NCBI GenBank assembly: GCA_013407085.1 | Contig: JACCGJ010010702.1 | Coordinates: 1-64,000, forward strand | Reading direction: 5' to 3' | Length of the DNA: 64,000 bases | Source of the DNA: Atriophallophorus winterbourni | Lineage: Eukaryota; Platyhelminthes; Trematoda; Plagiorchiida; Microphallidae | The notes under the pieces: model-generated | Databases searched by the model: none | What the model was told of the DNA's origin: nothing | Seen by the model: only the letters and a program-made list of their open reading frames with translations | Position numbers and translations under genes: made by a program | Shown: piece after piece, positions 12,351 to 45,400 of the stretch | Position numbering within the stretch: position 1 is the first letter of the stretch | How the letters are laid out: every line of letters starts with the position of its first letter

Positions 12351-15300
12351 ATATATTTGGAGTGATAAATGAGAATGCGTGAATGTATATAAATCGACGA
12401 AATTCGGTTTTATTTAGTTTTCTTGATTAAGCAATATATATTATTGAAGAAATTACAATAAGAATGGCTGTTTGGAACGAAATTAGCAAGATGAATGGAC
12501 GGAAATCGTCAGTCGAAAAAATATTTATTTGGATGCACACTAGTTTGTGAGTTTAGTATAAATTCTAAGATATATGATACTCATTATGACAAACTGAGCT
12601 GCAGCACTACGGCCGAGATATTGCCCATTAGCACTGCGAATACGTTTTGCAATGTGCAAAATATCTTTGAACTTTTGAAGATATCACTCTGAGTCGTTCT
12701 TTGCCCTATGCAAAGTGTCGTTATGATGATGACACCTATTTCACCAGAGTCAAAAAAGCAGTTCAAAGACAAAATTCGGTTATTAATCGCACCCAACAAA
12801 ATCTGTTGTATGATCGGATGATGATGGTGAAATACCGTGTGGATGATCATAATAATATAGCACGATGTCACTTGGAAGCAGCGTTATATTTCTGAATTCA
12901 AATGTCTGAACATCACTCAGCTAGGTAAATAGTTTGATCCCAGCCAATTCGGTCGACATAGGCCATTGAATGATAGCTGAGGATGAATTTTCCATGGTTT
13001 TTACGCATTTCCCAAAGACGTATCACGCAAACGTAGCTGGTTCATTTTGTGGAATGCTGAAACATTAGCCATCAGATGGTTTATACCAAACTGACGCGTT
13101 CAGAAACGATTGATCAGGGATCCTTTATCAACAAAGCCAAAATCGGTCGAACTAATTTAATCAATATCAGTGGCATCAATTTCCGTTTAATGCTCAATAT
13201 TGATCACATTAACTGTAATTGTTTCACTTTTCACATGTGTTTGTTGTGCAGGTTGATGTCAAAGTTTGGAAACAATGCCTTAGCTTCGATATTGCATAGA
13301 TTTGTATTCCGAATTGGACTGTTTAATCATTTAAAAAGCTGTGGAACATGGAAATCCATGCGATTTTGATGTTCATCCATGGTTGACAACGATGGAAGAA
13401 GGCCAACAACATTAATCGTAAATACTAAGATATTTATTCTTATGCAGTCATAAATTCCCTTATGACCAGTTCACGGCTGTGTGCATTGAGCAGTTTGGAA
13501 AAGTACGATTAAGATGAGCTTGCCTAAAAACCGCGAACAAATAGATAACAGTGTATGAGCTTTTATGCGACGTTTGGACAAGTTTTACCCAGCAAAGTTG
13601 TTCAGTCAAATGTGCTCATTAAGGTAGATGACATAATCTTACGGTCTCGAACAAAAATCCTCATTTGCTCACATTTACATCACACACAAAACTCGATCGG
13701 TTTCGTGCTGTAAGCACTAATCAGCTAAGGACCGCACGACCAGGGTACGTTCGACTTGAACAGAGGAAAAATTGTAAACAAAGTTTGGCGTTGAATGCAA
13801 CTGTTGGAAACGGTTCACCCGACAATCATGTATAGTCAAATGTTAACACCGTCAATTAACGAAAAAACGGGTTTGAGATATCGAGTCCTGATACGATTCG
13901 ATATTATTGAATGAAAGCTTTATATAACTCACATTATTATCACTCCGTTTACTTCATCACCACTGTTTGAATAATCACTTAAGGTAATCTTACTATCCAC
14001 AAATATTGACTGAAAACAGCCAGAAGACGGTTGTGGTGTGTTGTGTAGAAAAGTTGAGCACAGCACTACATCGGCTAAGTAAGCGCTTGATTTGGAATCA
14101 CAACTTGTTTTGTTATATAAACACTGTACTTTATTTATGAAATGTTTTTAATATTTTATAGAGGCATACAAACCAAATCGGTTTGTGGTGTTTACGTTCA
14201 GGGAATGTAAGCACAACGCTACATCCTTTAAATTTTATTGCAATTACTGTAAACGATCACGTGACAATGTACATGTGAACACCTCGAGAGGGTTTTGAGA
14301 AAATATCATTGATATCACATTTGTCTAGTGGAGAGATTACGAAGACGGTACACGAGAGTGAACATGGTATCTGACATCTTAGCACAAGCTTGATCGTCAC
14401 CGAAATTTGAACTCAGATTTAAATTAGAATACGATATCACGATTTGCACGATTCATCATCAGATATCAATCGTCCGATTACATTGTTGTTGCTCACAACA
14501 GTTTGGAACATTTTGATCGCTAGTAGTTTCCTTCTAACAGTAGAGAAATAATAAAAACAGCTCGAAATTTGAAAATGATTTAACTGTAAAACTGATTAAA
14601 CCACATGTTTTATCCTACGAAATTTATGGAATTGTGTCAAGGGGCGATAACGCTGATTGCTTAACCAATCAATAAGATCTCAAGTTCTAAAATACCGGTT
14701 TCTTAGTTGTTTCTTATTACTGGAATTTCGGTGTTACCTTTCTGTACTGTACAGTGAAACCTACATGAATCTTTCCTTGATTTGTGTGATAGATATTTTG
14801 GAACACGCTAGTAAGATTGTAAGCTCATCAGATCTAAAATATCTTCTAAATTCGTCGTTTGCAACCCGTGCAATTTTTCCTAGTCCCTCTTTGGTCGCAC
14901 AATGAATAGTTTTATTCTAAACTATCGTTTTTTGCTGTTTAAGTGAATATTATGTCGAGCTATTTGTGAGCGAAGACGCAACCCCATTACAATTATAATT
15001 CTCAAAGAATTCAAAACAATTTGAGAGAGCCTATTGTAATACCATTTAGTCTAAATTCAACAGAATTCAGTAATCGATATAATAAAAAAATTTTTGTTTT
15101 CCATCTTTTTCGAATTTTTGAGTGAATCAAATACGTTGCGCATCCGGCAGCTACAAGGCAAGTCATATTTGCAAAAACTTTCGTTTCTATAAAACGTACG
15201 CTGCTGGGTAATGTTAATGGGTTCACATCCGATATCGCTTTAAATAATTCACAAGAGTTTTCTCTTAATTTAGCACTTGGACCCACAATCGTTTGAGTTT

Positions 15301-16599
15301 ATAGAACAATTTAAAAAAAACCTGATCCTAATGGATTGTAATCGGATGACATATTGCATTCAATTCAAATCGCTAGAAGCATTGCTCAAGGAGCGACTAC
15401 GAACCTAATATTCTGTTCCTCTCAATGTGCTGTGCTCAACTCACTATGACTAGGATTTTATCAGTTCCAATGTATTAAACCTATTAATTGTTCTAACTAT
15501 GTGAAGGCTAAAGCATAAAACACAATCTAATACGCCAGCGCGCTGCAATTTTCCTGTATATAATAAACAAAATCACTGGTCAGCTCGGTTTTCTCCAAGA
15601 CAACCTATTTTACTTGAGTGTGGCGATATCTATTCATCGAATAACCGTATTTTTGCTTCCCTGAAATAATTTTTTATTTCTAAGGTCTTAATAAAAACTA
15701 TCGAATGGCATCGGATTTTTTAATGTACCAGCTTTAGTGTGCGCTCTAAACCATGTTGCTGCATCTCACAATAATTGAGCATCATGATGAAACTGAAGAT
15801 ATCACCCTTAAGATCTACCCAGATATAGAAATTCCGTAGTTCGTAAGTAAATTGATATAATTAGTATTCATTATAATGCTCTAGATGCTCCTGATGAATC
15901 TTGTGTTCAAACACACGTGTATCAGCTTGTTTATCGGGCCTAATTCGTTATTCTCAAAGCAGACATGAATGCTTTTCTGGTTCCCACACGGAATTCTAAG
16001 TCTACGAGATCATGATTTTAATATAATGGTAGTAACTGCTGCAATGCTTGGCAGTAAATTACTATGACAGCATAACTTGCAATCAATCTCGGCAGAGAAA
16101 ATTCTGTAAGCATTCGATTTTTTCCGTAATCTCAAGCAATTATAAGAGGATGTGATATTTATCTAGTTATATCATCAAAGTCGTGTTATTTTAGAATTTT
16201 TTCTTCAATACTTCCCCAGTATATCAAAAAGAATCCACCAGTTGCAGATGCGAAACATGTTCTATTCAACGTTGAAAATTATGCGATGATCACGAGTACT
16301 GGAAATCAAAACAAAACGTTTAAAGGCTGATTCTAATCGCGAAATGAACGAGCAAGAATTATTTTGTTCAAGATTGATTAGCTTCCCTTTTCCAGAAGTC
16401 AAACAGTTTAATTTTCACTGAAAAACTATTGTTCGTGTCGAATTTATGCAGCATCGCTGAAGAACATTATACTGAATTTACACGTATTATAATTTCAAAT
16501 CGATTTACTTTGAAGTGTCCATTAATGATAATATATATATATATATTAATATATATATTATATATATTGATTTCTGAAACAAATTGTCATTTATTTCTA
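12351..16599. other. long stretch without recognised genes
   Basis: Only short random frames and an (AT)n tract at about 16530-16570. I looked for a third MEG unit (signal exon or homologues of the conserved exons) and found none. AATAAA at 16590-16595 (minus) may end MEG-B. Confidence 0.45.
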
Positions 16600-16799
16600 C
16601 AATTTTTTGTTTCCCGATGATCACTTAAATTATTAAATAGGTAAACATATATCATGATTTTTACGACTGTTTAGTATCTACTTATAGGAGCTTTTATAAT
16701 CGAAATCAATTGTTAGTTAAGCAGATGTAAAGAGGAATTACTTTCACAATTCAAGACTTTCGAACAAGTAAATGTGAGTAGAACTATAAAAACAACAGT

Positions 16800-35364
<18,565 letters not shown>

Positions 35365-35441
35365 TTTCAAAATATTTGAGTTGCTTGTCAAACGATAAAC
35401 GTAAATTGTTTTTAGCACCTATGTGCTGGCCAATCACAGTG

Positions 35442-35449
35442 TTTAAATA
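35442..35449 (-). promoter_or_regulatory. TATA-like box of MEG-B
   Basis: TATTTAAA on the minus strand about 80 nt upstream of the B1 ATG. CCAAT-type motifs occur on both sides, near 35431 and 35473. The promoter is not obviously collinear with that of MEG-A. Confidence 0.4.
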
Positions 35450-35499
35450 GAAGTTAACGAGTCCACACTTGATTGGTTGAAATTTCTAATCGTTAATTT

Positions 35500-36690
35500 T
35501 GAGTGCTAATTGGAGGATCTGTGAATTTGAGTAGAAGTTCGGTTTTGCTTAAGCAAGTTTTGTTTCCTATTCTCTCTTTTAAAATTCATCCTTTGAACTC
35601 ATACCTATTTAGAAAAGTTAAAAATTGTCAACGTGTTTTAATACCCATACCAGAAAATCATCACTTTTGACATAATGCAGAGGTGATAGGTGCCCTAGCA
35701 ATTTGAGCACAGCTTTAACTTTCGGGTGGCATGCATATACTTTAATATAAAGCTGTAATTCTAAAAAAATATCACAAAGAATTCAAAATATGGTAACGAA
35801 TGCCTAAACTTCATAGACGATAAAATACGATTCTTCAAGTTTCGGTTAAACGTCAGCTAACGTAACTTGCTCTGCATCAACACAATTACGAAATGGTGTT
35901 ATGTAATAAGAATGAGGAATTTCCAAAATTTTACGATTTCAATATTCTTGTTAGATTCACTGATGATCGTAGTTAACCAAGGTGGGAATCGAAAATATAT
36001 AAAAAAATATTTAGTCATGATAGACGCTTTCGATAGATGACTCTATCCAAGCAACTGCATAGATAGATGACAATTGGCCAAATATTTTTGACTAACATTT
36101 AAGAAATTCGGTGTGTCCAGAAAACTGAATATCACATAACCAAGTCTATTATTATAAGCCATGCCAAGTTATGTCTAGGTACACGCTGATTTCATTTCAA
36201 ACGGGGAAACTCGTTACTCTGTTGAGATAAGAATGGTTTAGTTGGTTAATCAACGAGTAGGATTACATTGGCAATATCGTAATCATTCGGTTTATCACAG
36301 AACAACTTTTGATTCTAAACAATGATTTCAATGAATCGCAATCTGGTATAACAGAAAAATTATTATCATGAATAACGGATTATCTGTTCACCCGGTATTC
36401 TATCAAAAACTTCCATATTACCAGCGGCGTCCCTTAAGTTCCAGTGTTCAGGCCTCCACTTTTTTGTCATATTTAAATGTTATTGCGTAAGTAGAACGAT
36501 GCAAGATGGTTCTTTTTACTTAAGATATTAAAATATTTAAAATCAAATTTAATTCATTGAAGATTGCTTGATACTGCAAGAAGATTTGGATGTCGAGGAT
36601 CATTTGTCTCGTATATATAAAATGCCTTTTAACTACGTAAATAAAAAATGTTACAGCTTGGCCGGCAATACCAGCAGACATACAATTTTG
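35500..36690. other. intergenic, upstream of MEG-B
   Basis: AT-rich sequence between the MEG-B promoter and a LINE relic. No gene was recognised. Confidence 0.4.
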
Positions 36691-36699
36691 GTCATGGAA

Positions 36700-37110
36700 A
36701 CTAACAAGCGCTGAGAACGATCTTATGAACTAAAATTACTAATAACCGAATAGACATTGCCATAAAGCATTCAACTGGGTAATCTCTGGGCCATTCGCTC
36801 TTAGTATAGAATATGCTGCTTCCCCTGAACTAGCTTCGTCACCCGGTGGAACTTTTTTTCAGAAAGCCAATGTATTTACGCTACCACGGTGCCCAAACTG
36901 GGATGATGTATATTATAGTCGAATGAAGAATAGTATGTAAAATTCGAGCGGAGGCGTTTTATGAGTGAACCGCCCAAATATTCTCTTCAGCATTCCCATG
37001 ATTCCATTTGACCTGTTGAAGAAGTTATTGCAATGACTATTCGGTTTCAGGTTATTACTAATCCAGATCACGAGATCTTTCTCATCACCGGTCTTATTCA
37101 TTCTTTCATG
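36700..37110 (-). mobile_element. CR1-like LINE C-terminal relic
   Basis: Contains EKDLVIWISNNLKPNSHCNN and NGIMGMLKRIFGRFT, the segment that follows the RT palm in CR1-type LINEs. Degraded matches continue toward 36700. It lies between MEG-A and MEG-B. Confidence 0.78.
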
Positions 37111-37119
37111 AACAAATTT

Positions 37120-39330
37120 TATGTATGATCGAATTACTAGCCAAGTTATAGCATTTCATATTTAAATGGGAGCAAACTAACAGGTCTGTAATTTGCTACG
37201 TCGGACGTACAGCCACTCTTATAAATTGGCGTTATCACAGCAGATTTCTTGGCGGTACGCAACCGTCCCAAAGACTCAGAATGAAAACTATAGCTTGACT
37301 GTTTGAAAGGTCTCTAAATCATGCACGAAGAATCGCTGGTGTAATTTTTTTTATGTGATTTTCTGAAAGTCAACTTTATGGATGACTTACGTATTGCCGT
37401 TTTGTCTCAAAGCACTACATACATAATCCAACACGAGTACAACATAGTCATTTCGCCCTAATGGAGTTTCGTAGGCGATTGATTCGATAGCCGATGCGTT
37501 CGAATATCAAACAAGGTCCTCAATAGATGGACTATTTGTTCATTCTAGTTGTGTATGACTGAAGACGTGGTTGTACAAGGGTACTAGGAGGAATATTTTG
37601 CGAATATTTTGCGCCAATCTTCAACGAAACAGCTTAGTTTAGAACGCATCGGATGTCACAGTTTTGAATTAATTATATTTCACTAGTTCGAATCGTACCG
37701 TCAACGAAGGTTTATCCCAAAGTATAAGAAACATGCCTCTCGATATGCATGTTAGTTTTGACTCCAAACATGCTTAATATTTACAGGCATTTGATCCATA
37801 TAATCTTGCTCAGAGTTCCTACCTGTTTTCTCTATTGGTGAGTGAACTTTGCAGGTTCTCCTAAACATCGACTTATGTATTACCCTTTTAACCAATCAAC
37901 ACATATTGGCATCCGCGATTATTTTTTATTGTTCCATATTTTTTAAGGCGAGGTTCACTTATATCTTTCCACCAACATGTCATTTGTACTATATCAACTC
38001 CATCAAGAAGTCCAACATTTGAAATTACAGACCTCATAAAACATCCCACTTAACAATATCAATCAAATTATCGCAGCCGCCCGCAACTCCATGCAAACAA
38101 AAAATTTTCACAATCATTTTGCTTCAAAATTGAGGCAAAGCACGTTTGCTCAAAACTTTCTTATTAATATCGTGTAATTTATAAGAGACAATATCATATT
38201 ATCATTACTTATCATTCAAAATTAAACATTGTATTATATGATCCGAGCCGCATTCAAAAACGCTTACTAAAGAGGTACGCAGATCAAGCTATCCAAATAA
38301 AAGACAATGAAATCCATGTGCTGTACTTAAGATTTTATTGTTTATATATTTGTTTGAGGTTTATTTACATCATGATTCTTTTTTCCGAAATTAATTGCTC
38401 CAAGTCAATGATGATTTTATATGCGATAGTGGAGATTCTATCAGTTTCGCCAAAGTTAACTTAGCTTCGATTCTTTTTAAGTTGCTCGATATATATTGAA
38501 ATGCGGAAATTTAGTATTCCTAGATTTTAGATTGAAGAATGTGTATCATAAAAAAGCTCGTAGCTGTAGAACACCATCCGATACTCATATATGAAAACCA
38601 TATATAATCTACGCTATACCATCCTAAATAAGTTAGACAGTGGCTAGTTGTTTCTGGTTCGTTTACATATAATAATATTTGTATATGAAACGACATCTTA
38701 TTCAAAGATTTAGGTTTTCTACAATTTCGTTGAATAAAACGTTTTGTCCGTATAGTTTTAATGACAATATAGCTGCTAGTAATTTATGATGCTGATGTAT
38801 CTTATGAGGTCCCCCATATATATGGGGTTTTATCAGTTGTGCGATGAAACTCGAGGAACAAGAGAAATCTGATCAAACTGATCTCAAATAAACATTTGCG
38901 GTGATTTATCATCTTAACAATTCGTGAACAATTAATGTACATGAGCAAATAATTTACTTGTCATTCGTTTACTAAATATTAAGTTTTTTCGATAAGCATC
39001 TACTTAATGACTGACAAAATTTCGAGAGAACCCATTGTGTCTTGATCTGATCGCGTCCTATTGAGCGTATTACCCATGTAACCTCTTGCATTCATTTTCA
39101 TCAGCATATCCTCTGTCCAAAAGTGGTTGAAGAATCTCATATTTAAATCAACTATTTTGATTTCGGACTAGCAGCATAATATACATTTGATTTTCAGTAC
39201 TCTGTTGTATGGTTATTTCTGTACCAGTTATAACCACAAATTAAAATTAACCTATGTTTCAATATTTCAGCAACCACATTTTTATTTTTATTCTTTGCAA
39301 TAAACCCGTAGAAATTAATTGAGGACGGAA
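37120..39330. other. intergenic, downstream of MEG-A
   Basis: Nothing recognised apart from scattered GC-richer patches near 37.2-37.9 kb that may be older LINE remains. Confidence 0.35.
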
Positions 39331-39351
39331 GTATGTTGATGCGAAAAATGT

Positions 39352-39357
39352 TTTATT
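39352..39357 (-). terminator. poly(A) signal of MEG-A
   Basis: AATAAA on the minus strand about 50 nt after the predicted TAA stop, consistent with a very short 3' UTR. Confidence 0.5.
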
Positions 39358-39408
39358 TTACGTTTAACATAATGTCGCGAAGACCATTGCTGAAATGAGA
39401 CAAAGGAC

Positions 39409-39413
39409 TTACA
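39409..39413 (-). CDS. MEG-A terminal coding segment
   Basis: The acceptor is ACATTTAG. The split codon gives valine and the next codon is TAA. An AATAAA on the same strand lies about 50 nt further on. MEG-B also has a TTTAG acceptor followed by TG here. This end is less certain than the internal exons. Confidence 0.55.
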
Positions 39414-42400
39414 CTAAATGTAATTAATAAAAATGTAAAGAAAGGATTTCACATTACACAGAGAAGATTATTTTTCATGTAATATTCAAAGAAATCAGTT
39501 TTGACAGAATAATGACGTTCAGTCTCCAGTTAATTCAGCCCAAAAAAATAAACCATTTTCTGAAATCTTGAATTTTATTCCGAAAATAAATTTGACATTT
39601 CATTCATGCTATTTGTTCGAAACAAAATATTCTCAATTATATATTCTGATGAAATATTTAGTATTTTGCTCGTTATCATGATCTGAAATTTTTCTGCTAA
39701 TATTTAATTTTATTTTTTTGATTTAGATCTTCATCTGGTGACACGATTTATAACGAAGCTAAAATTGCTCATTTGAAGAGGGAAACACTTGTCATCAATT
39801 ATGATCTTATAAAAGGTAATGAAAAGAGTGTTTACTTGTATTGTTCACGTATTCCGCACTAGGTGATGTAAGAAGTAAATTGTTTTAAAAATGTGCATCA
39901 AATAGGACAAATAGGACACATTACATGATTGAAATAACATATGACTTACCGCTTGTCAAATTCGGCGGTACTAGAAAGATTAGCAAAATAAACAGAAAAT
40001 AGTAATTTCAATAACGGTGAAAATTATTCACACGTCATTCCTTATCGATGTTTCTGTGATAGCTAGATATTATTTTTAGAACAGGATGTTAGGAGCGTAG
40101 TATCATAAGGATAATTAAAATGATTATAAGCTTGTACACGTGTTTTGATAACTTGCTTTCTTTCAGATTGCTCATTCCATCTGCAAATTCAAGAGCAAAG
40201 ATTTTTATTACATTCATGTTTTGAATTTATTGAATGAATAGTAGAATTGACTGAACCTATTCCCTTCAATCGGACCACGTAAAAACAGTGTCAAAATAGG
40301 TTAGCCGTGTCGGATGTTTGGAAAAATTCGAGAGATTAATACGTTGATACGAACAATAATCATAGTGATTTTTTATACACATACACATGCTTAATTATTT
40401 ACAAGTTTATAATTAGTTAGTTAATTGAAATAAATTTTAGACAATTTACACGGCGCTCACCAGATTTCAGCGTATCAAGTTCTATTCAATAGAGAGATAT
40501 GAAGAAATAAATATGTTAGTGAATGAAGAATAACCCGATATTTGGAACAAACTTTGACGGCTTATTAAAAGTTCGTCATATCAAATAAAGTAATTTTCAT
40601 CTTTTTTCGCAAAGCTGAATTCATACCTGTGAAATTCTTCTTCGAAAATATGTTTTACCAAAACACGATTTACTTTGGATTCTCCTCAGAGAAATAGTAG
40701 AAGAGAATTCTAGCTCTCGAATGTCCAATTTTTTTTCATACTTAGGGATTTCTTATTATACTAAGAGTGTAGTCTTGTTATACCGTATCTCTTTACATAT
40801 GTATCGATTGATATCTCAAAAATATTTGACTTTGTATGACACATTTTTAATTTCGGTGTTTGTGATCAATCAGTTGGCCTACTTACCCAATTGCAAAAGT
40901 GGCATATCTGATGAGAAGAAATGAAGTTCAAGTGAATATTTGTTAAAAAAACAGCACCAAAGTCTGCGATTGTATTAGGTAGTGATGCGTATCAAGATGA
41001 TTTAAATAACTAATTCAAGGTGATTCAAGGTATTTTAATGGTTAAAAATCAACAAGCTCAACAACAACCACAGGATGGTAAAAAATGAAATGCAAGTGTA
41101 GAAACAATATAAAAAACTAGATTAAGCAATATACACGTGTTCGGGAAACGAATTATTTAATAGAAGTTCGTATAATTTCGTTTTAAATTCATGCAATCTA
41201 GTGGAGTGAGCAACGGTTTTAAGTAAAACAGACACGGACAGAGTAAAAATATTTTCTACAGTTTAGGCGGGAATTGGGTACCACCAGCACATATTCAAGT
41301 ATGCGATAATTTCTCGTATACCTTCGCGTGAATAAATCTCGTAAGGGATGGTTCTGGGTATAAAGTGTTTTTGTAAAGTAAAATATGGTCTCCTCCGGTT
41401 CGTCGATAGGGAAAGTCTAACAGATTTATTCAACCTATCTTTCTTTATAAGGGTTGTTTCGGATGCTGAGAACTAGTTTTGTTGAGCAGTGATGAATTCG
41501 CTGCATGAGATCAACATCCTCCTTGAGCCACGAAGACCATAACTGGTCTCAAGTATTAATCAATTCAAGTATCCATGATCTTCGGAAATATATTGGGCGT
41601 AACTTTTCCAAATACCCGTTTGAGTATATTTAGGTCACGTAATGCTTTTTCAAAGGCACTGTTAGTTTGAAGTAAGGTGTTACACTGGAGCATATCAAGA
41701 CAAACAAATCTTTTTCTTCACTGCAATTTTCAAGGACATGTTATCCTATATGCTATGTAAACTCTACTCGATTCCCCACATTCATAATCCTGCATTTTTT
41801 GAAGATAAACGGCAGTATGCTCATTAACTACCAGCTGTGAATCCTATCAAGATCTTTTTGTAGTAGGAGACAATCTTCTGGCGTACGAATGCAACGCCCT
41901 ATCTTTATGTCGTCCGCAAATAACGAAATTACATCAAACAATTCCGGGTACTTGATTGACATAATTCAAAAAGAAGATCGGAAAACCAAAAAGAGGATCG
42001 AAGAACCACTAAGATGATCGGAAACGAGAAATAGGATCAGAGTAAGTAAAATGCATTTCCAAAAACTCAATTCACACTTACTTTGCTCAAGGTAGGTTGC
42101 AACTGCAAATACGTGAAAAATATCGCGTCAAAATTATCTAGTCAGTATAGCCATTAAACTTTGTTTTGTTATCTTGTATGATGAACAATTTACTGGTTAC
42201 GAAAACTTTAAATTTCGAATGCGGTTAATTGGTTGCAGTTCCAGATTCCATCGACCAATTTTCCTCACAAATCTCGCGTATGGTTAATTGAAATTATCAC
42301 GGTGCTTAGGCTGCCGTTACAATTCTCTAATCAACTTTAAGTAAAAACGGATATGATACGTGTGGTTTCAAAATATCAATAACCCATACTGGCAAACTCG

Positions 42401-45400
42401 TGAAATTTGATCACACAAGCATCATTTCATTATTGATGTGTTCATTATTATGTCTTCCGGTTTTTAAATATTTATAATATTATCATTCAATTATGGATTG
42501 TATGTGAATAACTATTTTTATTATTTTTAATATTTTAAATATTCATTATCCTCATTCGTAAATTACTGAACGTAGTACAAATTTGAGAACGATTCTGATC
42601 GCGTCACGCATATAAACGTGTAAAGCTAGACGTGCCGCCAAATTAAATAACATCGTACAAAAGCATCACAAGTTCACGTAAATTTAAAATTAGTAACGAG
42701 TTAAATTTAAGACCAATGTATTGTGGTGCTCACATCCCCATCCCTTATAGTTGAATATAAGTGATTTAACATTAATTATGGAGTGATCTCAATTAGAGTG
42801 ATGTTTGCCTCAGCGAACGTGATGCGCTAATTATCATTGAATTTCGGGCTCTCATTCACGATTTTCAATTGCGTTTTTAGATATCAAAGATTACGTTTTA
42901 CAAAAAAATTGTGACGCTCAAATTTAAAAACTTACTTGTGGGAAAATATCGTTCAGCTGTTGTCCAAAAGATCAAATTGACGAGGTTGTTTTAAAGCTGT
43001 GAACCAATTGGATGACAAACTTTCATTCAAACATTGGTGAACGCAGACATTGAGAATTAACTTTGGCTTTTTGATGGACCTCAGGTTTTTTCAACAAATT
43101 TTGAAGAAGCATTTTTAATAACATTTGTGTGCCTGCTCTTCATAGAAAGAGATTTTTGTGTACGGATTTTGCTCACATTCAGAGATAACAAACGTAGGAT
43201 AATCACAATATTGTTGTGTTGAGAAAGTCAAAAAATGTCATTTGAAGACAATTGTTTGATAGTATTTCTAATAAATTCCAAACCTAGTAATTTTCAATCG
43301 AAAGTTTATCTGTTAATGTCCAGATGATAGCTGACACTTTCAATGAAACATGCTCGGTTAAGATTTTGCAAATCGAGTTACTTGAAGTTCTACATACCCA
43401 TGCGGTAATCCTTCTTCTTACGTGCTGCAAGTTAATTTTAAGATGATATAGATGGGAATGAATGGAATCATTATATTTGTAGAAAACAAAATGTGATTTT
43501 AATCAAAGAAATGTTCATATTATAAAGCGTACTTGATGTTCTGATTCGACTCAATGATTTTGTGATTACCCGTTTATTTTTATCAATGACAATGATACTA
43601 GGATTATGTGATTCAGAATTTGGAGTTAATATTTATTCGTTAGAAAGGTAAATCGTTTTATATATTGAGCAGATGGCATTGCAAAAATAAAATCAAAATA
43701 CGTATGGAATCTTATTTCTTGTTTTCTAATCACATTTATCATTTCCAACACTGAAGTTAAATCTTAGAAATAAATATTCCTTAAGCTGTCGGCAAGTATG
43801 CTTTCAGCTGTTGCAAATGAAAGCATAAATGTATTCACGGGAAACATCTTGATGATCACAAAAATATACACGCGATACTCTGATGCAAATTATACTTTTT
43901 ACATTTTACCTTAGTCTAATTGTATAAAAATCATATAATCACTTTGTGTAATATACATTTTTTGAAAATGTTTAATACTTTTACTCGATTTAGCAATATG
44001 CCCCATGAAGCAAGCAATTGATAAACCCCGTGTGAATTTTAAATACTGAAATATATGCATCAATTGGCAAGTGGCGGTTGCACTAAAATTCCTAATAATA
44101 TTTCTGTGAAAAAAATAAAAATTATTGATAACAACTGACTGATATGTCAATAAAAATGGATTCGCATTCATCTCATTAAAACACATAATTCTCTCACCCT
44201 TTTTGATTACGTTGTAAACTGAATGTGTTTAGAAATTTCAAAGATTTGTTTTAGATCGAATGAACTTTAAATAAACGTTTTTAATTTGCTATTGCCAAAG
44301 ATTTCATTGATTCTACAAATGATAACGGATAAATAAGGTGTATCATTATCATTTACTCACAATAGGCGATACGTCGAAACACTGGAAATAAATTTTAGTA
44401 GTGTTGAAATTAAATTCCAATGAACTGATTTTTTTGTTTATATGCGATATCAGGTGTACCTGCAAGTTTTCTGTAGGTGTTTCTGCTCTTGATATGGAAT
44501 TTACATTTTTATAACATCAGTCATTTTTAAATTCGCTTTTAATTAGGTTTTGTTTTGTTGCTCAAGTGAATCGTTTAACAAACAGGTTCTTGATTCGATT
44601 ATTCTGCAATCGATTCTAGTAAATGCAAAATGACCCATTAAATATGAATATTTATCTACCATTTTTGTGTAATTAATTAAATTGTGCGAGTGCTATAAAA
44701 ATGGTAATGTGTCACGTGTGATTAAAATTTCTATGGCAATCATATTTTGATTGCTAGTTCCACCGAATATGTAAAGGAACATGCACTTACCTGCTTTCGC
44801 CACTTGAATGTTTAACAAACATGTTATGATAAGAACCTATAATAAGTAACTTGGTCTTAAGAATGAACCCTAAAGAATTCTCAATTCGTTATTCTTAGTT
44901 TCCTATTAACTACATTCTAGAATGTGAATAACTTTAGTTCTAATATATATTCAAACATGATACACAAAAAGAGCTTGGGCATATTAGCTTAGATTTAAAA
45001 TACACAGACGACAGTCCATTGCCGGATCAGGTCACCCAAAGTTTAACTGTGCCAATCTGATTAACAATGACATTCAGGTATAAATTCGTTAATCACATAT
45101 CCACTGTTGCAAGTCACACTAAAGCTCCTCTAACTGTTTCCGCATAATGAAGGCAAATAGCCGATACAGATTATGGTTTGCAAGTGCAGGAGATGTGAGC
45201 ATCTGACCTGTTCAGTTGACTGAGATTAATTGTGTGGATCGGTCATCAAGAAGAAGGCGTCGTCAATCTGATTACCAGTAGAATTCAAGTGCAAATGTGC
45301 ATACGACTATTCCACTGTTCCAAGTCTCCTTGAAACCAGTCCTAATGCCTCCAATTGATGAGAGCACACAGCCATAAACCGATTCTAGTTTGTACGTGCA

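Noticed and set aside
15011..15286. 91-codon minus-strand ORF
   Set aside because: No recognisable domain, composition like neighbouring noncoding DNA, and no splice or promoter context.
12351..16599. Third MEG copy downstream of MEG-B
   Set aside because: No homologues of the conserved exons (NMPLLQL, ELDTLKS, KFSKH) or of the signal exon were found on either strand.
44840..44870. Possible second signal-peptide exon upstream of A13
   Set aside because: No ATG in frame and no real hydrophobic core. The frame only appears because A13 has an unusual acceptor.
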